Position numbers and translations under genes: made by a program | DNA from: Megasphaera paucivorans | GTDB lineage: Bacteria; Bacillota; Negativicutes; Veillonellales; Megasphaeraceae | Assembly: GCF_900103535.1 (NCBI RefSeq) | Contig: NZ_FNHQ01000003.1 | Location: forward strand, 62,001-126,000 | Direction: 5' to 3' | Length of the DNA: 64,000 nt | Notes under the pieces: generated by a model | Seen by the model: only the letters and a program-made list of their open reading frames with translations | Told to the model about the DNA's origin: nothing | The model's database searches: none | Shown here: positions 37,540-46,627 of the stretch, piece after piece | Numbering within the stretch: position 1 is the first letter of the stretch | Layout: the number at the start of each line of letters is the position of its first letter

Positions 37540-38847
37540 CTACTTTATAATATGGGAAAGAATATACGCCATATAAGGATGTCTTTGATTTTCTACCCAA
37601 TTTTTAGCTGGTACATCTGCAAACTGCAGTGCATTATACACAAGCAATGCAGTAGCTAAGCAAGCACACATCGGAAATAAGTAAGCAGGAGAAAAACGCG
37701 ATAATTCCAACAAAAATACGATGGCGGTAACTGGCATTTTTTGTGCCAAACCCAAGAAAATAGCAGCTCCAACAAAGGCAATAACAGCAACTGATACCGA
37801 AATACCCGGGAAAAGGATATTCCAAAAAATTGCTGAAACCATACCTATCATTCCTCCCAGCATCATCGAAGGTGTAATGCGGCCACCGTAAGCACCTGCA
37901 GCTGTTGCCAATATAACTGCCAGCCATTTAGTAGATAAAAGTCCCAAACCATATTGCCAACTGATCATATCTGTAAAACTAAGTTGATTGCCCGCTTTCC
38001 CATTACCTAGAATTTCCGGATAATACATGGATAATACCCCAATGAGAAAAAAAGATATGATAGCTGCCGCTATTATTTTAGGATTATTTCTGGAGATGAA
38101 AGGAAACGGCTTCAAACTCTTTTCAAAAACAATAACGGCAATCGCTATAAAAGGTCCTATAAGTGCTGCAAATAAAACGGTCGATTCACCGAATGCAACT
38201 TGTGGCAGAGGATATTGAACCAGATCACCCAATCCTTGCCGTACAACATAAACAGCAGTACCGCTGCATAGAAAGGCTGCACTAACAGATCGATAATCCC
38301 AGCGCATTAATAATGTTTCCAACGAAAATATGGCAGCCGCCAAAGGAACATTATACACTGCTGCCAAACCCGCCCCAGAAGCACAAGCTAATAATAATTT
38401 TCGTGTTTCTGTATCAACATGAAAAACCTGAGATAATTTCGTTGCAAAGGCTGCACTAATTTCTCTTGGAGCAACTTCCCTTCCCAGAGGTGAACCTAAT
38501 GCAACTGTTATAATTTGAAGGACAGCATGAACAACCGTTGTTTTCACCGGCATCTCCCGAGTTGGATCATCCACGGTTTGCTTGATAGAAACAAGAGGCG
38601 GACAAATTCGATGAATAACAAACCAAGCTCCTCCAACTAGCATGCCGCAAGCCGTCAGCACAATAAGCCGGCGTAAAGGCGATGCATATTCTACAACCTC
38701 CCGAAAAGATACTTCGCCATAAAAACCATATCCAAAAGCATAATGTTGTATCGTATGCATAAGTACAGTCAAAATAATACCTATAAATCCGGCTGCTGCG
38801 CCTATAATAAGCAAGTAAAGTATAACTTTTATATGTAATGATTTCAT
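37540..38847 (-). CDS. Divergent ClC-family chloride channel/antiporter
   Basis: 435 aa, about ten or more transmembrane helices with ClC topology. The region around the gating glutamate reads LGSPLGREVAPREISAAF (GRE kept, usual GREGP altered). FSLETLLMRWDYRS corresponds to the second glutamate helix. YGGRITPSMMLGGMIGM is the conserved pore segment near the C-terminal half. The usual GSGIP selectivity loop is not seen; the corresponding stretch reads CPPLVSIKQTVDDP. The ion may therefore not be chloride. ATG 38847 (8 nt after AGGAG) is preferred over a start 10 codons upstream. Confidence 0.88.
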   Translation of the reverse strand: MKSLHIKVILYLLIIGAAAGFIGIILTVLMHTIQHYAFGYGFYGEVSFREVVEYASPLRRLIVLTACGMLVGGAWFVIHRICPPLVSIKQTVDDPTREMPVKTTVVHAVLQIITVALGSPLGREVAPREISAAFATKLSQVFHVDTETRKLLLACASGAGLAAVYNVPLAAAIFSLETLLMRWDYRSVSAAFLCSGTAVYVVRQGLGDLVQYPLPQVAFGESTVLFAALIGPFIAIAVIVFEKSLKPFPFISRNNPKIIAAAIISFFLIGVLSMYYPEILGNGKAGNQLSFTDMISWQYGLGLLSTKWLAVILATAAGAYGGRITPSMMLGGMIGMVSAIFWNILFPGISVSVAVIAFVGAAIFLGLAQKMPVTAIVFLLELSRFSPAYLFPMCACLATALLVYNALQFADVPAKNWVENQRHPYMAYILSHIIK

Positions 38848-39193
38848 GTAGAACACTCCTGTTAGTGAATTCGCCATGTTTTATTGCAAGTGGCATTTGG
38901 TATACCATTATTGACAAAAAACAAATGACCTGCATGTATAAAATTACCATGTATTCATGAAAATGTCAACATGTATTTGAAATATTATATTAAGATAATT
39001 AAGATAAAAAATATATATAATTTTATTAATAGGATAACTATGTATTTCAAAAGTATTTCAAAAAAACGCGGTATATCCTCGCCGTTATTAACTAATTCAT
39101 TGTTATACATAAAACGATGTTTATTTTGCCAATTGACAATATTAAAAAATTAAAGTACGCTTAAGATATCAAAGATAAAGGAGGAAGATATAC
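38848..39193. other. Divergent intergenic region between ClC and glutaredoxin genes
   Basis: 346 bp, strongly AT-rich, no coding frame recognised. It contains an imperfect palindrome TTGCAAGTGGCATTTGGTAT at 38884-38903 that runs on to TACCATTATTG, and a TTGACA box at 39133-39138. The latter could be the -35 of the glutaredoxin gene (a weak -10, TACGCT, follows 17 bp later). Confidence 0.5.
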
Positions 39194-39475
39194 ATGAAAC
39201 CTATTACAGCTTTTTATCTCACACATTGCCCCTATTGCCGTAATGCGAAGGCTGCCATTGAAGAATTAATAACAGAAAACCAAGTTTACCGCACAGTTCC
39301 TATTACTTGGTATGAAGAAAGTGAAAACCCCGAAGCAGTGAAGGGTCATACGTATTACTATGTACCTTCCCTATTTATCGGGCATGAAAAATTATACGAA
39401 GCACAACCTGGGCAAACCTATGAAGAAATCAAAAAACACGTAAAGGCATCCCTTGATAAAGCGCTTGCCATGTAA
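39194..39475 (+). CDS. Glutaredoxin-like protein
   Basis: 93 aa thioredoxin-fold protein with the classical CPYC active site (Cys12-Pro-Tyr-Cys15) in TAFYLTHCPYCRNAKAAIEE. The cis-proline strand is YVPSLFIGHEKLYEAQPGQ. Cytosolic. Likely a thiol-disulfide reductant or a repair partner; no glutathione genes are visible. RBS AAGGAGG. Own terminator follows directly. Confidence 0.92.
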   Translation: MKPITAFYLTHCPYCRNAKAAIEELITENQVYRTVPITWYEESENPEAVKGHTYYYVPSLFIGHEKLYEAQPGQTYEEIKKHVKASLDKALAM

Positions 39476-39476
39476 A

Positions 39477-39527
39477 AAAAACTCCTTGAAAACACTCGTA
39501 ACATTCAGTGTTTTCAAGGAGTTTTAA
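39477..39527. terminator. Terminator after the glutaredoxin gene
   Basis: A 19-bp perfect inverted repeat (39478-39496 with 39507-39525, core CTCCTTGAAAACACT) ends in TTTT on the plus strand. Its symmetry may let it also serve the convergent APC permease. Confidence 0.88.
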
Positions 39528-39574
39528 ATTAAAAAATGCAGCCTTTATCACAACAATATAAACAATACCCTATG

Positions 39575-40885
39575 CTACAATGTATTGCTTTCCTTAATTA
39601 ATCCTTTACGCTTTTTACTTAGATAAATAAAGTAGAACGGAAGAACTACTATACATCCTCCAAATCCCCAGATCAATTGTGAAGTTTGAGCCTGAGACAA
39701 CATCCAAAGGCTGACAACGATAGCAATAACAGGAATAGTAACACCAAAAGGAATCATATACGGTCTTTCTTTATCTGCCCATTTCTTTCGGAAAATAATA
39801 ACAGAAATACAAGTTGGCAAATATTGGGTAAAACGCGACACCGCACTAATAGCTGCCAAAGTTGCAAAACTTCCCGTCCAAGTCAACAAGATACTGAAAA
39901 AAGCAGTTACAATAGCCGCCACATACGGAGTATTCCATGGTGTACGTTTAGAAAGTACTGACGGCAGCATTCCATCCTCCGATAAGGAAGTGCAGACACG
40001 CGGACCAAAAAAAGACTGTGCCATATTAATACCGCCCATAGAAAGCAATGTCCCTGCTAAAACAAAATATGCACCTGCTGGTCCAAGAATCATACCGAAC
40101 GCATCTTGAATCGGTGCCTGTGTATGTGCTAAATCAGTTCCCATAATACCGATACTGATACCTAAAATAAGCATATATAAAATAGAAACAATAATCATCG
40201 TCATAATAATAGCCCGAGGCAGATTTTTTTTTGGATTTTCCATATCTTCTGCAGCTACTGCAATAGCTTCAAATCCGGTATAGGCAAAAAACAATAAAAT
40301 AGCAGCACTGGCAAATGTGCCGCCTTGATACTCTCCGCCTGGAAATACAGGGGTAAAGTGAGAGCCATTGACAAAGAAAATACCAATCACAATAAATGCA
40401 ATAAGCGGAACCAGCTTAGATACTGTAATAAGATTACTCAAAATTTTTGTCGTGTTAACACCGATGATATTGATAATGGTCAGTACTAAAATAATAGCGG
40501 AAGCAATAATATTTTTCATCATTTCACCGGATAAAAAAGGAAAGGCCGCCCCTAATGCCGTAGCAAATCCTACAGCCATTGTAGCCCATGCAATCATGAC
40601 AACAATCCACTTCAAAACACCAACTTCATAGCCAAAAAAATTTCCCAATGAATATTTCGCATATAAATAAGGTCCGCCGTTACGCGTAAAAAAACCGGCA
40701 ACTTCCGCAAAACAAAGAGCCATACAACCAGCCAGAAGCGCATCAAAAAAAAGAACGCCTAAACTAGCCGACCCAATCAACGAATATGCTTTATTGGGCA
40801 AAAGAAATATCCCCGTACCGACAATACTGTTAATTCCCAGGAGAACAATACTCCAAAAACCAAATTTTCCCGATTTTTTATCCAT
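39575..40885 (-). CDS. APC-family amino acid/polyamine permease
   Basis: 436 aa, 12 predicted helices. SIVLLGINSIVGTGIFLLPN is the conserved APC helix 1 substrate loop, and FFAYTGFEAIAVAAEDMENP is the helix 6 region. The true start is probably ATG 40885 after GGAGGGAA, 20 codons into the long frame. It overlaps by 8 bp the end of the peptidase C26 gene. That partner degrades gamma-glutamyl compounds, so an amine, GABA or glutamine-type substrate is suspected. Confidence 0.9.
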   Translation of the reverse strand: MDKKSGKFGFWSIVLLGINSIVGTGIFLLPNKAYSLIGSASLGVLFFDALLAGCMALCFAEVAGFFTRNGGPYLYAKYSLGNFFGYEVGVLKWIVVMIAWATMAVGFATALGAAFPFLSGEMMKNIIASAIILVLTIINIIGVNTTKILSNLITVSKLVPLIAFIVIGIFFVNGSHFTPVFPGGEYQGGTFASAAILLFFAYTGFEAIAVAAEDMENPKKNLPRAIIMTMIIVSILYMLILGISIGIMGTDLAHTQAPIQDAFGMILGPAGAYFVLAGTLLSMGGINMAQSFFGPRVCTSLSEDGMLPSVLSKRTPWNTPYVAAIVTAFFSILLTWTGSFATLAAISAVSRFTQYLPTCISVIIFRKKWADKERPYMIPFGVTIPVIAIVVSLWMLSQAQTSQLIWGFGGCIVVLPFYFIYLSKKRKGLIKESNTL

Positions 40886-41621
40886 TATTTTTCTTCCCTC
40901 CTGCCGCTTGAATAAAATCATCAAATAAACATTTTGCTTCTCCATTATTTACAGTCATCATTTCAGGATGAAATTGATAGGTTTGTAAATACGGATATAC
41001 CGTTCCCTCCATTGCTTCAATAGTACCATCTTTGGCACGCGCAGCAATACGCAATCCCTCTCCCATTTTTTTTATTGTCTGATGGTGATGGGAATTGGTA
41101 ATCCACTCTGTGCACTTAATAATACCTGCTAATCGCGAATCCGCCTCCACAATAACGGTATGTGTCGCTGTTGCTGGATCTTGATTCTGTGCATGTTTAA
41201 TATAACATGCTGTATCATATTTTAAATCCTGATACAAAGATCCTCCATGATACACGTTAACAATTTGATGTCCCCGGCAAATAGCCATAATGGGGATATT
41301 TTTTTTCTCAGCCATTTCCAATAATAAAAAGTCAAAATGATCCCGTTCCGGCCAAACCGGGCCAATCCCTTGCATAGGCTCTTCATTATAACACAGCGGA
41401 TATACATCGTGCCCACCTGATAATAATAATCCATCAACGTGATTCATTGTTTCCGTAACAATCTCATCATTACTGGTAAAAGGCAATATAACCGGAATCC
41501 CTCCTGCCTCTGCCACAGATCGGACATAATCATCATTGACATAGGCACGGTGATATCCGGCAAAAGCACCATGATCATCAATCAAATGAGATCCTGAAAT
41601 ACCAATTACGGGTTTATTCAT
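40878..41621 (-). CDS. Gamma-glutamyl-GABA hydrolase-type class I glutamine amidotransferase (peptidase C26)
   Basis: 247 aa. The nucleophile elbow is MAICRGHQIVNVYHGGSLYQ with the catalytic Cys, LLLSGGHDVYP binds substrate, and TNSHHHQTIKKMGEG and TYQFHPEM supply the late histidine region. Resembles PuuD, which releases GABA from gamma-glutamyl-GABA in putrescine catabolism. ATG 41621 follows GGAGGGGAG. Linked to an APC permease by an 8-bp overlap. No other puu genes are present, so the physiological substrate is uncertain. Confidence 0.9.
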   Translation of the reverse strand: MNKPVIGISGSHLIDDHGAFAGYHRAYVNDDYVRSVAEAGGIPVILPFTSNDEIVTETMNHVDGLLLSGGHDVYPLCYNEEPMQGIGPVWPERDHFDFLLLEMAEKKNIPIMAICRGHQIVNVYHGGSLYQDLKYDTACYIKHAQNQDPATATHTVIVEADSRLAGIIKCTEWITNSHHHQTIKKMGEGLRIAARAKDGTIEAMEGTVYPYLQTYQFHPEMMTVNNGEAKCLFDDFIQAAGGKKNNG

Positions 41622-41743
41622 ATATCTCTCCCCTCCCAAAAAGATTCCTTGCTGTCATAAAATCGGAAAAAGCCATGCTTTATCCATACGCTCCATTCTA
41701 TAATACATAAAACACTACGTCAATAAAATTATTTTCTATACAA

Positions 41744-41778
41744 AAGGGCCTCAGACAAAAGACGCCCAAGACCCTTCT
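41744..41778 (-). terminator. Probable terminator of the 118-aa protein gene
   Basis: Stem AAGGGTCT / AGGCCCTT (one G-T pair) on the minus strand, followed by TTTTG. It lies about 25 bp after the stop at 41800. Confidence 0.6.
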
Positions 41779-41799
41779 AATTGTTATACCAGTATATTA

Positions 41800-42156
41800 T
41801 CAAAAAAACAAATTCTTTTTTTCCAGAATTGCCGCCGCTGCAGTACAGGCAGGACAATCACAATATTGTGCTCCGGCAGATTTAATTTGTTTGGCATGTG
41901 TCAAAATAGCCGCTGCCTTCTCTGTTCCAAAAATTTCGATTCCTTTAGAAGATTCTGCAAAGGCGATCAACATATCAATAGGCATAATGTCAGATTCTAA
42001 TTCAAGCAGATATTTTTTTGTGACTTCGGTTTCCTGTTCTGATCCAACTGTCTCCAGCCAATGCTGTGCCGCTTCTTTCGCTTCCCGGCTGCAGGATGGA
42101 GCACTTATCAATTCCTGTGTTTTTTCAATGATAAATTTCCGCGTTTCGTTTTCCAT
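41800..42156 (-). CDS. Small protein with C-terminal CxCPAC motif, function unknown
   Basis: 118 aa, mostly helical and acidic. The N-terminus FIIEKTQELISAPSCSREAK is followed by a middle ELESDIMPIDMLIAFAES and the ending GAQYCDCPACTAAAAILEKK. The CDCPAC group could bind metal. Similar small proteins from anaerobic Firmicutes carry the misleading label Hsp90-like; there is no Hsp90 domain here. The ATG follows AGGAGGG. Apparently monocistronic. Confidence 0.75.
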   Translation of the reverse strand: MENETRKFIIEKTQELISAPSCSREAKEAAQHWLETVGSEQETEVTKKYLLELESDIMPIDMLIAFAESSKGIEIFGTEKAAAILTHAKQIKSAGAQYCDCPACTAAAAILEKKNLFF

Positions 42157-42256
42157 ACATACCCTCCTCGCTTTCTTCTAGTATTGCTCGTATTCTATCA
42201 CAATACTTAACTGCGTGCAATGGCTTCAACGATACCATATAGTATATATACGTCCC

Positions 42257-42850
42257 TTATTTATTATCCGCAGCAAACGGATCGCAATTTTTATTTTCCT
42301 GCCAATTATACTCTATACTCTGAGCAATTTCTACGGCCTTTTTCCTTCCATATACATCACAAATAAATCCTAATGTCATATCGATGCCTGCGGATATACC
42401 GGATGACGTATAAAATTTCCCGTCAACAACCCATCGTGCCTTACCTTGCCACAAAACAGCAGTACGGGTAGTCTTAACCCAAGAAAAGGCTTTTTTATTT
42501 GATGTGGCCTTCCGTCCGTCCAGCCTTCCCGTTTGTGCAAGAAGTACGGATCCCGTACACACAGTAAGACAGTAGGCAGACATATCAACAACCGGAACCA
42601 AGGCCTTCAAAAAAGCTTTATCTGTTACCAGCGTCCGCGTTCCCATTCCACCGGGAATAAGAACAACTCCTCCACCGTTTACACTGTCTAATTTTTCAGT
42701 TATCACCGGGATGCCCTGGCGGCTAATCACTGTTCCCCCTGCATATGACACAAAATGCAGATGATATTCTCCAATGCGACCCAAAATTTCCACGGGCCCA
42801 AACGCATCCAACGTCTCAAAATCATGAAATAGTATAATATAAATTTCCAA
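42257..42850 (-). CDS. DJ-1/PfpI-family protein
   Basis: About 198 aa. IILFHDFETLDAFGPVEILG is the family start. YCLTVCTGSVLLAQTGRLDG holds the nucleophile Cys in the usual xC-T/G-x-G elbow. TSNKKAFSW and TSSGISAGIDMTLGF match isonitrile hydratase/transcription-factor-like GATase1 members, but there is no HTH. TTG 42850 is chosen because GGGAG lies 9 nt upstream and the family begins here. ATG 42859 abuts that RBS, and a longer frame opens at 42922. Substrate unknown. Confidence 0.85.
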   Translation of the reverse strand: MEIYIILFHDFETLDAFGPVEILGRIGEYHLHFVSYAGGTVISRQGIPVITEKLDSVNGGGVVLIPGGMGTRTLVTDKAFLKALVPVVDMSAYCLTVCTGSVLLAQTGRLDGRKATSNKKAFSWVKTTRTAVLWQGKARWVVDGKFYTSSGISAGIDMTLGFICDVYGRKKAVEIAQSIEYNWQENKNCDPFAADNK

Positions 42851-43010
42851 TATATCCATCTCCCATTTTTTACATTTATACGTCAGTACGTCTCCGGTGT
42901 ATAATAAAGCATTCTTATACAAACCTTATCTATAATACTATATCAAATCAAAGACAAAATCAAAACATTTTCTGTTATATCGTACAATAACCGAGATACA
43001 TAATGTAAAT

Positions 43011-43433
43011 TCATCTAAGAAGCGGCATATTTCCGGTCAATGTATTAATTTCTTTTTTAGAACCGCAAATAGCTATACCTAAATATTGCAGCGCTTGTTC
43101 AGGCATAGCTGCCATCTTCTCCTTATATTCATCATATGTTTTACATTCTTGTGCTAAATCAGAAAAATCCACCACTATTATGTCCTGAAAAAAAGGATCC
43201 TGCAATCTTTTTTTTATTTCTTTTATTACATCTGATGATCCTTTTAATACAGGTACCGGAAACGCAATAATACCAAGATGGGGATTGCCATTTTGATCCA
43301 CAACATCTGTTCCGACAACTTCCGGCACAGTTTTCCCTAATGTGATCCCCAGAATCGCTGCTGTATTGGCAATTAATCCTAATGGCAATTTTTCATCAAT
43401 AATCATAACACACTTTTCTCTCATCCAATCCAT
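43011..43433 (-). CDS. DUF2000-family protein
   Basis: 140 aa. The opening CVMIIDEKLPLGLIANTAAI and GIIAFPVPVLKGSSDVIKEI fit the DUF2000 family, a small fold related to peptidyl-tRNA hydrolase II-like proteins with no known role. It lies 34 bp downstream of an AraC regulator in the same direction, a common neighbour for DUF2000. The ATG follows AAGGG. Confidence 0.85.
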   Translation of the reverse strand: MDWMREKCVMIIDEKLPLGLIANTAAILGITLGKTVPEVVGTDVVDQNGNPHLGIIAFPVPVLKGSSDVIKEIKKRLQDPFFQDIIVVDFSDLAQECKTYDEYKEKMAAMPEQALQYLGIAICGSKKEINTLTGNMPLLR

Positions 43434-43467
43434 ACTAATTCACCCTTCTTATATTCATTATTTTTTA

Positions 43468-44292
43468 CTATCTGTTCGGTTTATCAAAAAATATTTGATG
43501 ATATGCACCTGGAGACAATCCAATAAATTGACTAAAATAATTTGTAAAATGACTTTGATCTGAAAAACCAGTTTTCATGGCAGCTTCTAATGGTGAAATT
43601 CCTTGTTCAAGCAATTTTTTTGCCTCATTAATTCGCACAGTTTCCAGATAACGGTAGGGTGTCATCCCTTTACGTTTTGTAAATCCCCGTAATAAGGTAG
43701 ATTTACTTAAATTTACAAGCTGGCAAAGTTGTGACAAAGAAATTCGTTCCCTATAATGTACTTGTATATAATTAGAAATTTTTTCGATTTCCTCGGCATA
43801 TTCGGGCAAGCATATTGAAAAAGGCGATCCACATCTTTCATATAAAAGGGCAATTAAAAACATTAATTTTTCCTCTTTATTAAATTCTTCAAATCCATCC
43901 AGTATCATGCTATGCAATTCATGTAAAAGACAGGCCATTTCTTGATCCCTGATAACACTTTTCGAAAAATTAATGGCTTCTCGTTTTCCTATTGCCTCTT
44001 CTGCCAAATCCAGCATTCTATTTCGGGAAATATTAATGGCTCTATAACTCAATGTATGTCCATCATTTTGAAAACATAAATGACTATCTCCCGGATTAAA
44101 TAAAACAATATCATTTTTTTTCAATATATATTCCTGGTTCTTGCAGCACATGCATCGCTCTCCATCTTCCATTAAACCAATTACATAGCATTCATGGAAA
44201 TGATTGGGGAAAGACTGCACAATGCCCTTGAGATGATATGCTTCCAAATGTAACTCTTCATCATATACAATCGTACGTATTCCTTTATTCAT
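43468..44292 (-). CDS. AraC-family transcriptional regulator
   Basis: 274 aa. An N-terminal cupin with FPNHFHECYVIGLMEDGER is followed by two HTH motifs: SLSQLCQLVNLSKSTLLRGF and EAAMKTGFSDQSHFTNYFSQ, ending GLSPGAYHQIF. The long frame has 74 extra codons, but ATG 44292 with AAGGAGGG 8 nt upstream and the family start agree. It leads a unit with DUF2000. Ligand unknown. Confidence 0.92.
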   Translation of the reverse strand: MNKGIRTIVYDEELHLEAYHLKGIVQSFPNHFHECYVIGLMEDGERCMCCKNQEYILKKNDIVLFNPGDSHLCFQNDGHTLSYRAINISRNRMLDLAEEAIGKREAINFSKSVIRDQEMACLLHELHSMILDGFEEFNKEEKLMFLIALLYERCGSPFSICLPEYAEEIEKISNYIQVHYRERISLSQLCQLVNLSKSTLLRGFTKRKGMTPYRYLETVRINEAKKLLEQGISPLEAAMKTGFSDQSHFTNYFSQFIGLSPGAYHQIFFDKPNR

Positions 44293-44480
44293 CTCGCTAC
44301 CCTCCTTTAATAAGCTTATTGTACCATGGGTCTTATGGACAGGCTTGCAAAATATCGTCAATCTATCTGTATAAATAGCAATCTCGGTACTACAGGTTCC
44401 TCTCAGATGCATAATTACGTATATCTTATGCCTGTTGTTTTTCCAATAAACCACTGAACCAAAAACGCTTATACAGTAAA

Positions 44481-44530
44481 AACAATAACCGCTATGCGAT
44501 GTACCACATCGCATAGCGGTTATTGTTATA
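44481..44530 (-). terminator. Terminator overlapping the padR stop codon
   Basis: A 22-bp perfect inverted repeat (44481-44502 with 44506-44527, core ACCGCTATGCGATGT) followed on the minus strand by GTTTTTAC. Its proximal arm includes the last base pairs of padR. Confidence 0.9.
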
Positions 44531-44876
44531 ATTCAGTTTTATCAAGTTTTAATGTTTCATATGTATTTAAAAAATAATGCAATCGCTTACTTCGCTGCTC
44601 CATATCTGATTTCCAAAAGGCAAGCTGCTTATATCCGATAGGCGTAATACTATAAATCTTGCGCGCTGGACCTGCATGACTTGTATCCCATGAAAATATG
44701 ACCGCGTCTTCTTTTTCAAGCTGTTTCAATGTACGATAAATCGCTGCTGTATCACATTGAAAATCAGGAATATCCTGAATTAACGCATTGTATAACGCCC
44801 CCCCATGTGCACTATGCTGTGCCAATTGAAGTAAAATAAATGCTGGTAAATGTCTATGTTGCTGCGTTTTATTCAT
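44526..44876 (-). CDS. PadR-family transcriptional regulator
   Basis: 116 aa winged-helix repressor: FILLQLAQHSAHGGALYNAL, CDTAAIYRTLKQLEKEDAVI (wing and recognition helix) and a C-terminal dimer helix. It is divergent from a two-gene permease, with a shared 150-bp gap holding a 35-bp palindrome, so it very likely controls those genes and itself. RBS TAGGAGG. Confidence 0.93.
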   Translation of the reverse strand: MNKTQQHRHLPAFILLQLAQHSAHGGALYNALIQDIPDFQCDTAAIYRTLKQLEKEDAVIFSWDTSHAGPARKIYSITPIGYKQLAFWKSDMEQRSKRLHYFLNTYETLKLDKTEL

Positions 44877-44920
44877 ACGTTATAACCTCCTATATGTTAT
44901 ATACACCTTACTGCTTTTCT

Positions 44921-44955
44921 TACTATTCTGTCAATATTCAATTGACAAAACAGTA
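44921..44955. promoter_or_regulatory. Probable PadR operator
   Basis: Imperfect 35-bp palindrome with outer arms TACT-x-TT-x-TGTCAAT and matching complement. It lies between padR and the divergent permease genes. Confidence 0.65.
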
Positions 44956-45026
44956 AATTAGCTTTATATTGATACTGTATTATACATCATGATGTTAATA
45001 ACATTTATATTGAAAGGACACTATTT

Positions 45027-45506
45027 ATGATGACAATTATTTTTTACGCCGCAGTATTTTTCTTAATTCTGTGGTCCGCACACAAAAGTATGTCTAAAAC
45101 AAAGCAAGCTTTATTAAAAAGCTGGAATTCCTTTAAAAATATGTTGCCGCTGTTTTTGGCTATTGTGTTCATCGTCGGCATCATTCTTTCTTTTTTAACA
45201 CCAGAAACAATCGCTTTATTATTAGGAGGTGATTCCAATTGGTATAGCATTGTATTAGCCGCCATAATTGGCTCCTGTACTATTATACCCGGCTTTGTAA
45301 CATTTCCACTGGCCCATACATTACTGGAAAACGGCGCTGGTTTTTTTCAAATTACTGTTTTTATTTCAACATCCGTAATGGTCGGCGTCCTTACTATGCC
45401 AATAGAAATTCAATATTTTGGAAAAAAAGCTGCATATATCCGCAACATGTCCGCTATATTTTTTTCTTTTTTGATTGCATGCATAATGGAGGCGTTATTA
45501 AAATGA
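45027..45506 (+). CDS. Permease, first half of a split PF03773-like pair
   Basis: 159 aa, about four or five helices. GSCTIIPGFVTFPLAHTLLE is the glycine-proline motif of the DUF318/ArsP-type permease superfamily, which normally has two such halves in one protein of about 300 aa. The downstream gene supplies the other half and overlaps by 4 bp. Under PadR control. Substrate unknown. Confidence 0.8.
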   Translation: MMTIIFYAAVFFLILWSAHKSMSKTKQALLKSWNSFKNMLPLFLAIVFIVGIILSFLTPETIALLLGGDSNWYSIVLAAIIGSCTIIPGFVTFPLAHTLLENGAGFFQITVFISTSVMVGVLTMPIEIQYFGKKAAYIRNMSAIFFSFLIACIMEALLK

Positions 45507-46039
45507 AGTATATCCTATACCGATACAAATTCGTACTACTACTCATACTTATAAATGCATGCTTATATATCATTTCTCCTGAATCTGGGATAAAATCAAT
45601 ACATGGAACAACACAAAATTTAAAAGAAATGATGTTTATCATGCCACCTATTTTTATTTTAATGGGGTTGCTGGATGTATGGATCGACAAAAAAACAATG
45701 ACAAAATTCATGGGTGAACATGCTGGAATGCGAGGAGTTATAACAGCACTCTTTATTGGATCCGTTGCTGCCGGTCCCGGCTATATGGCGTTTCCCTTCA
45801 CTGAAGTGCTGATGAAAAAAAATGCAGCTTTCACCAATATTCTTATTTTCGTAGGTGCATGGTCTGCTACAAAAATTCCCATTTCATTATTTGAAGCCTC
45901 TGTAATGGGTTGGCCATTTATGATATTACGTTATATTCTGGATATCCCTGCCATAATAATAATAGCAAAAATAACAGATATTTTACTGTCAAAACACGAA
46001 AAAATACAGTTATATCAAGCCAGAAAAAAGGAGATATAA
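45503..46039 (+). CDS. Permease, second half of the split PF03773-like pair
   Basis: 178 aa membrane protein. GSVAAGPGYMAFPFTEVLMK mirrors the motif of the upstream half, so the two proteins look like an ancestral internal duplication kept as separate chains. The start ATG is in the ATGA overlap with the upstream stop (45503-45506), with GGAGG 10 nt before. The longer frame to 45479 lacks an RBS. Confidence 0.8.
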   Translation: MKYILYRYKFVLLLILINACLYIISPESGIKSIHGTTQNLKEMMFIMPPIFILMGLLDVWIDKKTMTKFMGEHAGMRGVITALFIGSVAAGPGYMAFPFTEVLMKKNAAFTNILIFVGAWSATKIPISLFEASVMGWPFMILRYILDIPAIIIIAKITDILLSKHEKIQLYQARKKEI

Positions 46040-46074
46040 CTGTACAACCTCATCATGTAATGATGTTTATTATA

Positions 46075-46557
46075 TTATAATTTTTTTTCCATATAAATGG
46101 TAGAAGCAACGGGCGAATCGTAGTATTTAGGTATTTCATAAAAGCCGTACTTTTCATACATTTTAATAGCTTCTTTAAGAAAAGGCAGCGTATCAAGAAG
46201 AAAAATCTTATAGCCAATTTCTTTGGCTTCCTTCATAATTTTTTCCATAAGCAGCGTTGCAATGTGCTGTCCGCGATATTGCGGACGCACATAAAGGCGC
46301 TTTCCCTCGCAGCGAACAGCATCATAACGATGAAACGCTGCACACCCAGCAGGAATCCCTTCCACATAGGCAATATAAAGTCTTCCATCCGGCATTCCAT
46401 ATTTGTCATGTAAATGCTCTATTTCTTCTTCATATTTTTGCATTTTTAGAGAAGCCGCAAAAGTTGAATCGTTTGCAACAAGCATATCCGTATATTCTGT
46501 AAATAATTTTTTTAAATCATTTTTTTTATCATATCCTAATACAATATCTGCTGCCAT
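46075..46557 (-). CDS. GNAT-family N-acetyltransferase
   Basis: 160 aa. The acetyl-CoA loop is KRLYVRPQYRGQHIATLLME (Q/R-x-x-G-x-A) and the end KMYEKYGFYEIPKYYD is typical of the family. ATG 46557 is chosen over the long frame because GAGGGG is 9 nt upstream. Acceptor unknown. Convergent with the permease pair. Confidence 0.88.
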   Translation of the reverse strand: MAADIVLGYDKKNDLKKLFTEYTDMLVANDSTFAASLKMQKYEEEIEHLHDKYGMPDGRLYIAYVEGIPAGCAAFHRYDAVRCEGKRLYVRPQYRGQHIATLLMEKIMKEAKEIGYKIFLLDTLPFLKEAIKMYEKYGFYEIPKYYDSPVASTIYMEKKL

Positions 46558-46627
46558 ATATATCATCCCCTCGTAACCCATATTTTTAAAACACTCCGGC
46601 ATATGTACAATACTACATCATATGCTT

